A stretch of DNA of 20,380 nucleotides from DATBVX01 sp963724625 (GTDB lineage: Bacteria > Pseudomonadota > Gammaproteobacteria > Steroidobacterales > Steroidobacteraceae): assembly GCA_963724625.1 (NCBI GenBank), contig CAVRVO010000027.1, forward strand, positions 1-20,380, written 5' to 3'. This document shows positions 1-7,064 of this stretch, in pieces (the stretch's first letter is position 1; every line of letters begins with the position of its first letter). A model generated the notes under the pieces. It saw only the letters and a list, made by a program, of their open reading frames with translations, searched no databases and was not told where the DNA came from. The position numbers and the translations under genes are program-made.

Positions 1-3
1 GTC

Positions 4-798
4 TTACTTGCGGCGAATTTTTCGCCTAGCGCGTCCAGGGTCAGAACTAAGACTGAGCGCACTCGATACTTCTGCTGCAGCTGCACGAAGTTTTTCAAGG
101 GATTCCGCCATTCCGATCCTGGTCCGCTCGCGCTTCAGGAAGGGCACGGTAATGGTCGCAACGGCGATATCGCCCTGGGTTATCGGAGCAGAGAGATCGA
201 TTACGCCGGCGACCAGATGGCTTGGCACTTGCGCGTAGCCCTTTGCGCGTGTCTGCGCCACGCGCTTCACCAGGCTCTCGCGTTCGAATGTGATGCCACT
301 GGTCTCTGCCAGGTCGAGCCAGCGTTCACGTACGTCGTCGGGCTGGAAAGCCAGCAAGACTAGGCCCGATGTGGAGTCGACGAGTGGACGGCGGTGGCCC
401 ACGCGCACCACGAAGCCCAGGTCTCCGGGTGCATCGACGCGAGCTATGACAACGATGTGCTCTTCTGATGCCACGACCAGATGGCAGGGCTGCCAGATTT
501 CATCCGCCAGGCGATGCATGGCTGGCAATGCGGTCTCAACCACGCCCTTGACCGGTGGCCGCTCCATGCCAAGCATGAAGAGCTTGTTGGTGAGCAGGTA
601 GCCGTCGCCGGAATCGTTCCGTGTGATGTAGCGGCGGCTCTCGAGGACCTGGAGCATCCGAAAGATCTCGCCGCGCGAGCGCCCGGCGCTTTCGGAGATC
701 TCCGACATGGTCATCGGCATGACCGTCTTCGCGAGGATCTCGAGAATATCGAGTCCCTTATCCAGAGCTGGAGCACTATAGTTTGGCTTGCTTACCAT
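4..798 (-). CDS. IclR-family transcriptional regulator
   Basis: Probable local regulator of the fucose genes. The N-terminal part (about residues 8-75) reads as a winged helix-turn-helix of the IclR type (ALDKGLDILEIL, then MTMSEISESAGRSRGEIFRML, then a wing GYLLTNKLFMLG). The remainder (about 80-245) is the effector-binding IclR domain, with the typical VDSTSGLVLLAF and KGYAQVPSHLVAGVIDLSAPI stretches. The ATG at 798 gives 264 residues; a GTG at 816 would add six residues, but neither start has a good ribosome binding site. It lies 75 nt after the GH29 fucosidase gene on the same strand, so it may be the last gene of that transcript. The ligand is unknown; L-fucose or a pathway acid such as fuconate is my inference from context. 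The C-terminus ends in a basic tail (RARRKIRRK). Confidence 0.9.
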   Translation of the reverse strand: MVSKPNYSAPALDKGLDILEILAKTVMPMTMSEISESAGRSRGEIFRMLQVLESRRYITRNDSGDGYLLTNKLFMLGMERPPVKGVVETALPAMHRLADEIWQPCHLVVASEEHIVVIARVDAPGDLGFVVRVGHRRPLVDSTSGLVLLAFQPDDVRERWLDLAETSGITFERESLVKRVAQTRAKGYAQVPSHLVAGVIDLSAPITQGDIAVATITVPFLKRERTRIGMAESLEKLRAAAAEVSSALSLSSDPGRARRKIRRK

Positions 799-873
799 AA
801 GCGTGCCGCTTTTCACTAATAAACAGCAGCATCGCGGTTGCGGTCTTGCGCGTCAATAGATCGCGCGCCGCCA

Positions 874-2244
874 TCAGTGCGCGGATCCGAGCTGCAACGC
901 GACTACGCGGTCCCACTCGTTCGACTGGCGCGGCCTGAGGTCAAGTTCCAACCCGCCCTGGACTTTCCTCATCGTGACCGGCGCGCCACCTGCCAGCCAT
1001 GTTGCTCGCTTGATGGATTCGGAGATCGGAACAAAAAGGCGGTTGTCCGCCCAGTCCAGCACATGCACGTAGACGACTCCTTCGCCTTGCGTCGTTACGC
1101 CCCAGGGACGTGGAGGCACGGGTCCGGCGCGTGTGCCGTATATGCTTTTCCCATGTATCTTCAGCCACGCACCCATGTCGGCGAGAATCTGCAGGCTCTC
1201 AGGCTGCAGGCGGCCATTTGGCATCGGGCCGGTATTTAGCACCAGAGTTGCTCCGCGGCCGGCTGCGTTGACCAGCGTACGGATCAGGGTTTCGGGAGAT
1301 TTGAACTTGTCATCCGTCAGGCTGAATCCCCAGCTTCGATTCATCGTCTCCGCCATTTCGAGCGGCAACTTGCCAATGCTGGTGTTATTGAACCCCTTGG
1401 TGTTCTGACCTGGCAGATCCTGCTCGAACGTCTGGACGTCTTCGCCCGGATAAGGCGCTTGATGGTGATTGTTAATGATGAGAGCCGCGGGTTGCAGCGA
1501 ATGCAGAGATCGGTACGTCCGCGCGAGCCGCCACCGGTCACGCATTGGTGTGCGTTCCTGGTCCCACCAGCCATCCAACCAGACACCGCCGATCGCTCCG
1601 TAGTTCGTGAAGAGCTCGGCAAGTTGCCGATCCTGGTAGTCGAGATACGTCTCCCAATCCCCGCTCTCGGCCCGGCCAGTGAAATGACCGGTCATACCTC
1701 GCGGATAGTAGTCCGGGTGATGCCAGTCGAGCTGCGAGTAGTAGAAGAAGAGTTTGATGTCGTGTCTGCGGCAGGCATCCGCCAGTTCCCTGATCGGGTC
1801 GCGCTTGAATGGAGTTGCGTCCGCGACGTTGTAAGCCGAAACCTTGCTGTGGAACATCGCAAAGCCGTCGTGATGCTTCGAAGTGATGATGACGTATCGG
1901 GCGCCCGCGTCTTTGAAGGCGCTGACCCAGGCATTCGCATCGAACTGCGCCGGATTAAAGAACTGCGCGAGCCGCTCATACTGGCGCGCGGGTATCTTCA
2001 GGTCGTTCATGATCCATTCCGGCAGGCCATCCGAGCCGACGCCGCCAAGCTCGCTGTAAATACCCCAGTGGAGGAAGATTCCGAACTTCGCGTCCTGGAA
2101 CCAGCGCCTCGCGGCGAGATTGCTCTCGCTCGGCACGTACGCGTCTTCCGAGTCACGTACGGCAGTCGTGGCTGGCTCGCCGGCGTAACACAAGTTGCCG
2201 ATGAGCAGCGACGCGCAGATTGCCGGAACAAAGGAGTGCGACAT
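874..2244 (-). CDS. GH29 alpha-L-fucosidase, secreted
   Basis: Releases L-fucose from the non-reducing end of glycans, outside the cytoplasm. The 456 residues start with a Sec signal peptide (cleavage probably after LCYA, about residue 21). The catalytic barrel carries the family landmarks FGIFLHWG (54-61), SKHHDGFAMF (122-131), WHHPDYY (174-180) and GGVWLDGWW, where D224 is the expected nucleophile. NRSWGF (302-307) and AAGRGATLVLNTGPMPNG (327-344) close the barrel. A short beta domain follows (about 370-456). The acid/base residue cannot be assigned with certainty; E299 before NRSWGF is one candidate. The ATG lies only 6 nt after the stop of the upstream GH29-like gene, so the two are very probably co-transcribed and translationally coupled. 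Confidence 0.95.
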   Translation of the reverse strand: MSHSFVPAICASLLIGNLCYAGEPATTAVRDSEDAYVPSESNLAARRWFQDAKFGIFLHWGIYSELGGVGSDGLPEWIMNDLKIPARQYERLAQFFNPAQFDANAWVSAFKDAGARYVIITSKHHDGFAMFHSKVSAYNVADATPFKRDPIRELADACRRHDIKLFFYYSQLDWHHPDYYPRGMTGHFTGRAESGDWETYLDYQDRQLAELFTNYGAIGGVWLDGWWDQERTPMRDRWRLARTYRSLHSLQPAALIINNHHQAPYPGEDVQTFEQDLPGQNTKGFNNTSIGKLPLEMAETMNRSWGFSLTDDKFKSPETLIRTLVNAAGRGATLVLNTGPMPNGRLQPESLQILADMGAWLKIHGKSIYGTRAGPVPPRPWGVTTQGEGVVYVHVLDWADNRLFVPISESIKRATWLAGGAPVTMRKVQGGLELDLRPRQSNEWDRVVALQLGSAH

Positions 2245-2250
2245 CGATCG

Positions 2251-3666
2251 CTACTCGCCACGAATCGCTTGCCGCAGCGCTGCCATCTGGCGCCGGGCCG
2301 CTTCACCTATGGTGCCGTCCTGGTAGATGCCCAGGTTGATGGTCACGGGAACTTCCTTCGCGGTATTTTTTTTCACGAAGTCGATCAGTGCCTCATCTGA
2401 AAAGCGCAAAGGCTCCATCTCTGCGTCCGGAAGCGAGTGCACCCAGGGCGCGTCTGCGAACAGAAGGAAATGGCCCTGCAGGCCGATCGCAGTGCCCGAT
2501 GCGCTGTAGCGGCTCGTCGCCGCTCGGACGATTTCACCCACCTCGCCGGCCCAGTAGTCCTGCCACGGCGTCTCGATTGGATAGACCCATGAGTTGTAGG
2601 CGACGAGTCGCGCCGGATTGCCCGCGCGCACAGCAGGGAGCAGGTCGCGCGGGTTGATTTCGGGATAGGCCTCCAGCGTCTGGTACCAACCGTCGAACCA
2701 GTATCCGGCGACTCGCGTCCCATAGCGCTGTCCGATCTCCTGCAGAATGTCCTTGTGAATGCGGAGGTACTCGGTACCCGTTGCGACGCGCAGCTTACCG
2801 ACTGTGTGCGATGCCATGTACAGCATCAGCCGGATGTTGCGTGCCTCGAGCGACTGGGCGATCTCGCCCAATAGATCGCGCTTCGTCGTCGAGCCGGGAT
2901 GGATGCGCTCCCAGGACTTTATCGGTGCGGGACAATGAGGCTTTGCGTGGTTGACCGTGAAGATGACGTAGCGGGCTCCGGTGCTCTTCACCATTTCAGC
3001 GAACGCAGCCACATCGAATGCATCGACTGCGCGCTGATAAGGGAGTGCCGGTCCGCGGCGGGGCGTCGATTCGCTCGTCCAGTGAAACATTACGCCGTAC
3101 GCCGCACGCGCGAGCCAATCCGTGTTGGCCCGCTGCTGAGCTACCTTGCGCTCCTGGATTGCCGCTTGACCGCCCGGCATCGACTCGATATCGATCGATC
3201 GAATCCGTAGTTGCGCCTTTCCCGTTGGCGTTCGCAGCTGCACCTGCACAGATCCGCGCGGCAGGCGGGTACGCTCACTCGCAGTGATCCGCCCAAAGTT
3301 CATCAGCGGGTCTTCGAAGACCTCCGCCCGTACCGGCAAGGTGCCATCTACAACCGTGCTTCCCAGTGCCAGCGTGAAAGGGGCTTGCGCCGTGTCCCCT
3401 GAGTACACGATCGATACGCGGTAGTCTCCTTCCTTGTCGATCGTCGCCATCCACGTCGCCGCGGATTCGCCTTCGATCGCCAGCCAATCTGTCCGCTTGT
3501 CGAAGTTAGCACCGCCCGTGATCTGCGCCGCCGCTGCGTAAAGGCGAATAGCGCGGTCCGCGGACGGGACGTCGTCGGCCGACGCGATAGATGTAAGCAT
3601 CAGCAGGGCCGTCGAGAATTGCGCTCCGACGAACCGAATCCACCGGATCGGTATGACTGCAGTCAC
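2251..3666 (-). CDS. Divergent GH29-like secreted protein with N-terminal beta domain
   Basis: 471 residues from a GTG start, chosen because GAGG sits 7 nt upstream and because only this start gives a full signal peptide (cleavage after SIASA, residue 30). Residues about 35-165 look like a jelly-roll carbohydrate-binding domain (alternating beta strands, DWLAIEG, GDYRVSIVY), similar in kind to the N-terminal domains of some fucosidase-like proteins. Residues 180-470 resemble a GH29 barrel: MFHW (193-196), ARYVIFTVNH (231-240), GYWFDGWYQ with D325 at the nucleophile position, and VTINLGIYQDGTIGE (441-455). The HHDGF motif is replaced by NHAKPHCP, and no C-terminal beta domain follows. It is first in the group with the true GH29 gene. 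Fucosidase activity is an inference; it could be a glycosidase with another specificity or a binding protein. Confidence 0.82.
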   Translation of the reverse strand: MTAVIPIRWIRFVGAQFSTALLMLTSIASADDVPSADRAIRLYAAAAQITGGANFDKRTDWLAIEGESAATWMATIDKEGDYRVSIVYSGDTAQAPFTLALGSTVVDGTLPVRAEVFEDPLMNFGRITASERTRLPRGSVQVQLRTPTGKAQLRIRSIDIESMPGGQAAIQERKVAQQRANTDWLARAAYGVMFHWTSESTPRRGPALPYQRAVDAFDVAAFAEMVKSTGARYVIFTVNHAKPHCPAPIKSWERIHPGSTTKRDLLGEIAQSLEARNIRLMLYMASHTVGKLRVATGTEYLRIHKDILQEIGQRYGTRVAGYWFDGWYQTLEAYPEINPRDLLPAVRAGNPARLVAYNSWVYPIETPWQDYWAGEVGEIVRAATSRYSASGTAIGLQGHFLLFADAPWVHSLPDAEMEPLRFSDEALIDFVKKNTAKEVPVTINLGIYQDGTIGEAARRQMAALRQAIRGE

Positions 3667-3673
3667 GATAAGG

Positions 3674-3677
3674 CCTC
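3674..3677 (-). promoter_or_regulatory. Ribosome binding site fixing the GTG start of the GH29-like gene
   Basis: The minus strand reads GAGG with a 7-nt spacer to the GTG at 3666. The next in-frame ATG, at 3600, would cut into the signal peptide. Confidence 0.6.
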
Positions 3678-3703
3678 ACAAACCAGTGTCGGGACACCCT
3701 GAG

Positions 3704-3755
3704 CACACAGTCCTGGTTTCTTCCCCATTCGATCTGTGTGCATAGGTGAACACAG
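3704..3755. repeat. Three ACACAG half-sites in divergent control region
   Basis: ACACAG occurs at 3705-3710 and 3750-3755, and its inverse CTGTGT at 3734-3739. The last two form an inverted repeat with 6-bp arms and a 10-bp centre; the first two form a 7-bp-arm repeat (CACACAG/CTGTGTG) around 23 bp. The repeats sit between the GH29-like gene and the plus-strand MFS gene, next to AT-rich possible -10 sequences at 3758-3771 (TATACT on plus, TATAAA on minus). An operator for a dimeric regulator is plausible. The regulator is unknown; the IclR protein of this locus is one candidate. Confidence 0.4.
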
Positions 3756-3844
3756 AATTTATAGGTATACTGGCGCGACTGCAACCCCGAGAAGGGAGCG
3801 CGACGGAAGGGTTGTGCGTGGCGTTCCGTGGCAGAGGGAGAAGA

Positions 3845-3913
3845 ATGAAATTCAAATTGCACACGCTGCTGTGGCGGCGGGTCCCTGTTTCGTGAGCCAC
3901 GCAATTTGCGCAG
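3845..3913 (+). pseudogene. Decayed 5' end of a secreted-hydrolase gene (copy of the start at 17442)
   Basis: From an ATG at 3845 the DNA aligns with the first about 70 nt of the alpha/beta-hydrolase gene at 17442, matching at roughly three quarters of positions by hand count with a single-base gap. Both begin ATGAAATTCAA and share GGCGGGTC, TGTTTC, TGAG, CAATT and AGCGG in order. Some upstream sequence also matches, including the purine-rich ribosome binding site (GGAG at 3837-3840). The missing base, near 3867, shifts the frame, so the reading from 3845 stops after 16 codons at 3895. Restoring the base gives a signal peptide, TLAVAAGPCFVSHAICA, against TLALTAGLCFLSRPIHGAG in the intact gene. 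The similarity fades where the MFS gene begins. A short functional leader ORF is a less likely alternative. Confidence 0.6.
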
Positions 3914-3919
3914 CGGTTG

Positions 3920-5212
3920 ATGACGTCGATCCCTAGAACTCGCCGCGTTCAGTGGATCCCCCGCGCGCACCCGCTGTCATGGGTGACGCTCGCCGTCACC
4001 ACCGGTGCCATCCTGATGACTGCCGTCGACGGCGGGATCCTGCCGGCCGTACTCCCCGCGATCCAGCAGGAGTTCGGGCTGAACTCTAGCCAGGCCGGGC
4101 TGATCAACTCCGTGTTCTTCGCCGGCCTGATTGTCGGCGCGCTGCTCTTCGGCTGGCTGTCGGACCGCATCGGCACCGGCTACCGGCGCACCTGGACGTG
4201 GAGCATCGCCATGCTGATCGGGATCATCGGCGGCGCGCTCACGTATGGTTTCGCGGGCAGCTTCATCGCGTTCCTGCTGCTGCGCATCCCGATGGGAATC
4301 AGCCGTGGTGGGTCCGAGCCGGTGAACGTCGCACTCGTGAGCGAGTGGTGGCCCAAGGAGCACCGCGGCTTCGCGATCGGTGTGCACCACACCGGTTTTC
4401 CTCTCGGGCAGTTCCTCACCGGCGCACTCATCGCGGCCGTGCTCGGCGTGGCCGGCTGGCGCGAGGCGTTCCTGCTGATCCCGCTGCTCGGCATCCCGAT
4501 CATCATCGCGCAGGCGTTCATCGGCACACGCAGCAACCAGGCGAAGGTCTACGACTGGATCGACCGCAACGGTCTGACACGGCCACTCCCCGATTTGTCC
4601 ACCCGGCTCGAGGGCGGCTTCCTTGCACCGGTCAAAGCGGCGCTGGGCAACGCCAACGTCCGCTGGTCGGTGGTGCTGATATTCCTGTTCCTCTGGGCGG
4701 AAGCCGGCGCCGTCACGTTCCTGACCGCACAGCTGGTCGAGCACGGCATGAGCCTCGACGAGGCTGCGTTCTTGTCCGGCGTTTCCGGTCTGACAGGGTG
4801 GATCGGTCAGGTAGTGTGGGGTGCGTGGTCCGACCACGCGGGACGAAGGTTCGCCATCCGCTTTCTCATAGTGGGGTGGGCGCTTGCGCTGCTGGCGATG
4901 ATCATGATCACCAGTCCGGGGAGCGCGTGGATCGTCCTGCTCGCGTGGGGCCTCTTCCGCAACGCCCCGTTCCCCGTCGTGTACGCGCTGCTGATCGACT
5001 CGGTGCCGAAGGCGGCAGGCACAGCGATGGGCATCATGATCGGTCTGGCCCTCGGCGTCTCCGGCGTGCTCGCCGCAGCCGTGTCTGGTGTGATCATCGA
5101 CGAGTTCGGGTTCGGCGTGCACTACGTCGTGCTCGCGGTGATCTGCCTGCTGGGCCTCATCCCGCTCTCGAGGATGACGGAGACGGTAAAGACCGAGGAG
5201 AGCGTCGCATGA
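3920..5212 (+). CDS. MFS transporter, ACS (anion:cation symporter)-like
   Basis: 430-residue inner-membrane permease with about 12 hydrophobic segments. MFS motif A is visible as FGWLSDRIG between the second and third segments. The segment with SRGGSEPVNVALVSEWWPKEHRGFAIGVHHTGFPLGQ follows the pattern of the ACS family (pairs of WP/E-R and GxxxG), whose members carry organic and sugar acids. The substrate cannot be read from the sequence; a sugar acid such as fuconate is an inference from the neighbours. The ATG at 3920 is preferred to the TTG directly before it. Codon third positions are almost all G or C, clearly more so than in fucP next door. Together with the decayed gene start immediately upstream, this suggests the gene came in separately. 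Confidence 0.85.
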   Translation: MTSIPRTRRVQWIPRAHPLSWVTLAVTTGAILMTAVDGGILPAVLPAIQQEFGLNSSQAGLINSVFFAGLIVGALLFGWLSDRIGTGYRRTWTWSIAMLIGIIGGALTYGFAGSFIAFLLLRIPMGISRGGSEPVNVALVSEWWPKEHRGFAIGVHHTGFPLGQFLTGALIAAVLGVAGWREAFLLIPLLGIPIIIAQAFIGTRSNQAKVYDWIDRNGLTRPLPDLSTRLEGGFLAPVKAALGNANVRWSVVLIFLFLWAEAGAVTFLTAQLVEHGMSLDEAAFLSGVSGLTGWIGQVVWGAWSDHAGRRFAIRFLIVGWALALLAMIMITSPGSAWIVLLAWGLFRNAPFPVVYALLIDSVPKAAGTAMGIMIGLALGVSGVLAAAVSGVIIDEFGFGVHYVVLAVICLLGLIPLSRMTETVKTEESVA

Positions 5213-5254
5213 CAGATTTCATTCCAACCGCACTATGGTCTCGACCACTAAGCC

Positions 5255-5275
5255 CGTGCACTTTCTCAGTGCGTG
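5255..5275. other. Hairpin between MFS and fucP genes
   Basis: GCACT (5258-5262) and AGTGC (5268-5272) pair around a 5-nt loop. Two G-U pairs and one C-G pair below extend the stem to about 8 bp. No T-run follows, so it is not a standard intrinsic terminator. It could reduce read-through from the MFS gene or have no role. Confidence 0.3.
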
Positions 5276-5280
5276 CCGCG

Positions 5281-5321
5281 TCCGGCTTGTGTTATATATA
5301 AATTACTGTTTCATATTTGAA
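5281..5321 (+). promoter_or_regulatory. AT-rich probable promoter/operator of fucP
   Basis: This is a sharply AT-rich patch in G+C-rich surroundings, just upstream of fucP. It holds ATATATAAATTAC at 5294-5306, which matches 12 of 13 bases at 17327-17339 in the other control region. It also holds TTCATATTTGAA at 5310-5321 (TTCA and TGAA arms). The heptamer TTCATAT also lies inside the palindrome upstream of the TonB receptor gene. A weak -35 (TTGTGT, 5287-5292) can be proposed, but no clear -10 at standard spacing. Confidence 0.45.
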
Positions 5322-5333
5322 CCGTCTTCCGTC

Positions 5334-5337
5334 GGAG
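5334..5337 (+). promoter_or_regulatory. Ribosome binding site fixing the fucP start
   Basis: GGAG with a 6-nt spacer to the ATG at 5344. This favours that start over the in-frame TTG at 5317, which has no such site. Confidence 0.65.
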
Positions 5338-5343
5338 CCAAGG

Positions 5344-6645
5344 ATGAAGCACAACGAAACACTGAGCGACGCGGGTCACTCGAGGCCGGCGTGGCATCTC
5401 TTGGTCCTCGTCGTCAGCCTGTTCTTCCTGTGGGGTGTCGCCAACAATCTCAATGACATCCTCATCAAGCAATTCAAGAAGGTCTTCGAGCTATCCGACT
5501 TCCAAGCCGGCCTGGTGCAGAGCGCGTTCTATTTCGGTTACTTCACTCTTGCAGTCCCGGCAGCCATGTTCATGCGCCGCTTCGGGTACAAGGGTGCCAT
5601 TGTGGTCGGGCTACTTCTCTACGCGAGCGGCGCGTTCCTGTTCTACCCCGCCGCTGAAAAGCACGCCTATGTCCTTTTCCTGTTGGCACTGTACGTTATC
5701 GCAAGTGGCCTGGCCTTCCTGGAAACCTCTGCCAATCCGTTGATCACCGTGCTTGGCCCGCGCGAAGGTGCGGCCCGTCGGCTGAACCTGGCGCAGGCTT
5801 TCAATCCGCTCGGTTCCATCACAGGCGTGCTCGTTGGCCAGCATTTCATTCTCTCCGGCAATGAGCCTACCGCCGAGCAGGTTGCCGCGATGACTGCGAC
5901 GGAACGCGCAGCGTTCTATGCCACCGAATCGGCAGCCGTCCAGGTGCCTTACCTGGTCATCGGCGCGATCGTAGTTGTGTGGGCTCTGCTGTTCATGATT
6001 TCTCGTTTTCCAAGGACTCGCGACAGTGACGCGGAAGACGCTCGCGGAAGCGGCATCGCCCACCTCGTCGACCTCCTGCGAGATCGATACTTCATGCTCG
6101 CGGTTGCTGCCCAGTTCGTTTACGTCGGCGGCCAGGTCGGCGTGTGGAGTTATCTCATCCGCTACGCGCAGGTCACTGTCCCCGGCACACCGGAAAAGGT
6201 TGCCGCGAACTTCCTGACCGCAGGGCTCGTGCTTTTCATGCTAGGACGCTTTGCCGGCGCCGCTTTGATGCGCTACGTAGCACCTGCTCGACTTCTAGCG
6301 ACCTACGCATTAATCAACGCCGCACTCTGCACCGTTGCCGTCGGACTCCCCGGCCCCGTCGGCCTTTACGCGCTTGTCGCGGCAAGCTTCTTCATGTCGA
6401 TCATGTTTCCAACCATCTTTGCGCTCGGCCTGGATGGACTCGATGACGAGAAGCGCAAGCTCGGTTCATCGCTCCTCGTGATGTCGATCATTGGCGGTGC
6501 AATTCTCACCGCCGTCATGGGCGCCACCTCGGATGCGTTCGGAATCCACTGGGCCATGGCGGTTCCACTCTTCAGCTTCGCGATCGTCCTCGTATTCGCG
6601 CGGCACTCAAGTTCGGCGGGCATCGTGGCCGCCGTCAGGGTCTGA
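5344..6645 (+). CDS. fucP: L-fucose:H+ symporter FucP
   Basis: Imports L-fucose across the inner membrane with protons. The 433 residues contain about 12 membrane segments of the FGHS branch of MFS. Diagnostic stretches are FFLWGVANNLNDILIKQF (27-44), FLETSANP (125-132) and LNLAQAFNPLGS (147-158). In E. coli FucP the key residues are D46, E135 and N162; here D38, E127 and N154 sit at a constant offset of eight, which supports both the function and the chosen start. The RRLNLAQ and GALxxRY-type elements also fit. The mutarotase gene follows after 2 nt, so the two form one transcript. The gene has its own AT-rich control region upstream. Confidence 0.95.
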   Translation: MKHNETLSDAGHSRPAWHLLVLVVSLFFLWGVANNLNDILIKQFKKVFELSDFQAGLVQSAFYFGYFTLAVPAAMFMRRFGYKGAIVVGLLLYASGAFLFYPAAEKHAYVLFLLALYVIASGLAFLETSANPLITVLGPREGAARRLNLAQAFNPLGSITGVLVGQHFILSGNEPTAEQVAAMTATERAAFYATESAAVQVPYLVIGAIVVVWALLFMISRFPRTRDSDAEDARGSGIAHLVDLLRDRYFMLAVAAQFVYVGGQVGVWSYLIRYAQVTVPGTPEKVAANFLTAGLVLFMLGRFAGAALMRYVAPARLLATYALINAALCTVAVGLPGPVGLYALVAASFFMSIMFPTIFALGLDGLDDEKRKLGSSLLVMSIIGGAILTAVMGATSDAFGIHWAMAVPLFSFAIVLVFARHSSSAGIVAAVRV

Positions 6646-6647
6646 TC

Positions 6648-7043
6648 ATGGCACGCCTGTGTTTCGCGCTCGACCTCAACGACAACCCGGAGCTGATTGC
6701 CGAATACGAACGCTGGCACCAGCCCGACCGAATCTGGCCCGATATCCTGCAGTCCCTTCGTTCTTCTGGAATAGAAGAGGCTGAGATCTTTCGCACCCAC
6801 GATCGCCTGGTGCTCGTCCTGGAAGTACCCGATGATTTCAGTCTGGACGCAAAAGCCGCTGCAGACGCGGCGAATGAGCGCGTGGTTGCGTGGGAAGCCA
6901 TGATGTGGAAGTACCAAAAACCACTCCCCTGGGCGCGCCCCGGCCAGAAGTGGATCCCCATGCAGCGCATCTTTTCGCTGCGTGCGGCATTGGATGGCAC
7001 GCTCACGACGGCGCGACATCAACTACCCGGCGACGCTCAATAG
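6648..7043 (+). CDS. L-rhamnose/L-fucose mutarotase (RhaM/DUF718 family)
   Basis: Small cytoplasmic protein of the RhaM (DUF718) dimeric ferredoxin-like fold, which interconverts sugar anomers. Visible family features are MARLCFALDLNDNPELIAEYERWH, with H24 at the position of the catalytic histidine of RhaM; the acidic IEEAEIF segment; and the C-terminal WKYQKPLPWARPGQKW followed by MQRIFSL. It starts 2 nt after fucP and is surely translated from the same transcript, so L-fucose is the likely substrate. Members of this family, distinct from FucU, are common in oxidative fucose clusters. About 20 residues beyond MQRIF make it longer than E. coli RhaM (104 residues). It converges with the fuconate dehydratase gene, with 21 nt between the two stops and no terminator hairpin seen there. 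Confidence 0.9.
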   Translation: MARLCFALDLNDNPELIAEYERWHQPDRIWPDILQSLRSSGIEEAEIFRTHDRLVLVLEVPDDFSLDAKAAADAANERVVAWEAMMWKYQKPLPWARPGQKWIPMQRIFSLRAALDGTLTTARHQLPGDAQ

Positions 7044-7064
7044 CCTCTAGAGCACCACGCGCTG

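Noticed and set aside
1459..2400. Plus-strand open frame (313 codons) opposite the two fucosidase genes
   Set aside because: It runs across the boundary of two well-supported minus-strand genes and has no recognisable domain or ribosome binding site.
3977..5122. Long minus-strand open frame (381 codons) opposite the MFS gene
   Set aside because: Its product is rich in Asp, Glu, Arg and His with no hydrophobic core or motif, as expected for the antisense of a GC3-rich membrane-protein gene. The plus-strand frame has clear MFS motifs.
5255..5275. Intrinsic terminator between MFS and fucP genes
   Set aside because: The stem is short, includes two G-U pairs, and no T-run follows. It is kept only as a hairpin.
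4198..5301. Plus-strand open frame (367 codons) overlapping the MFS gene in another phase
   Set aside because: Arginine-rich, low-complexity translation without motifs; a phase shadow of the MFS gene.
7044..7064. Bidirectional terminator between the converging mutarotase and dehydratase genes
   Set aside because: Only 21 nt separate the stops, and no stem with flanking A/T runs is present; CTCTAGAG is only a short palindrome.
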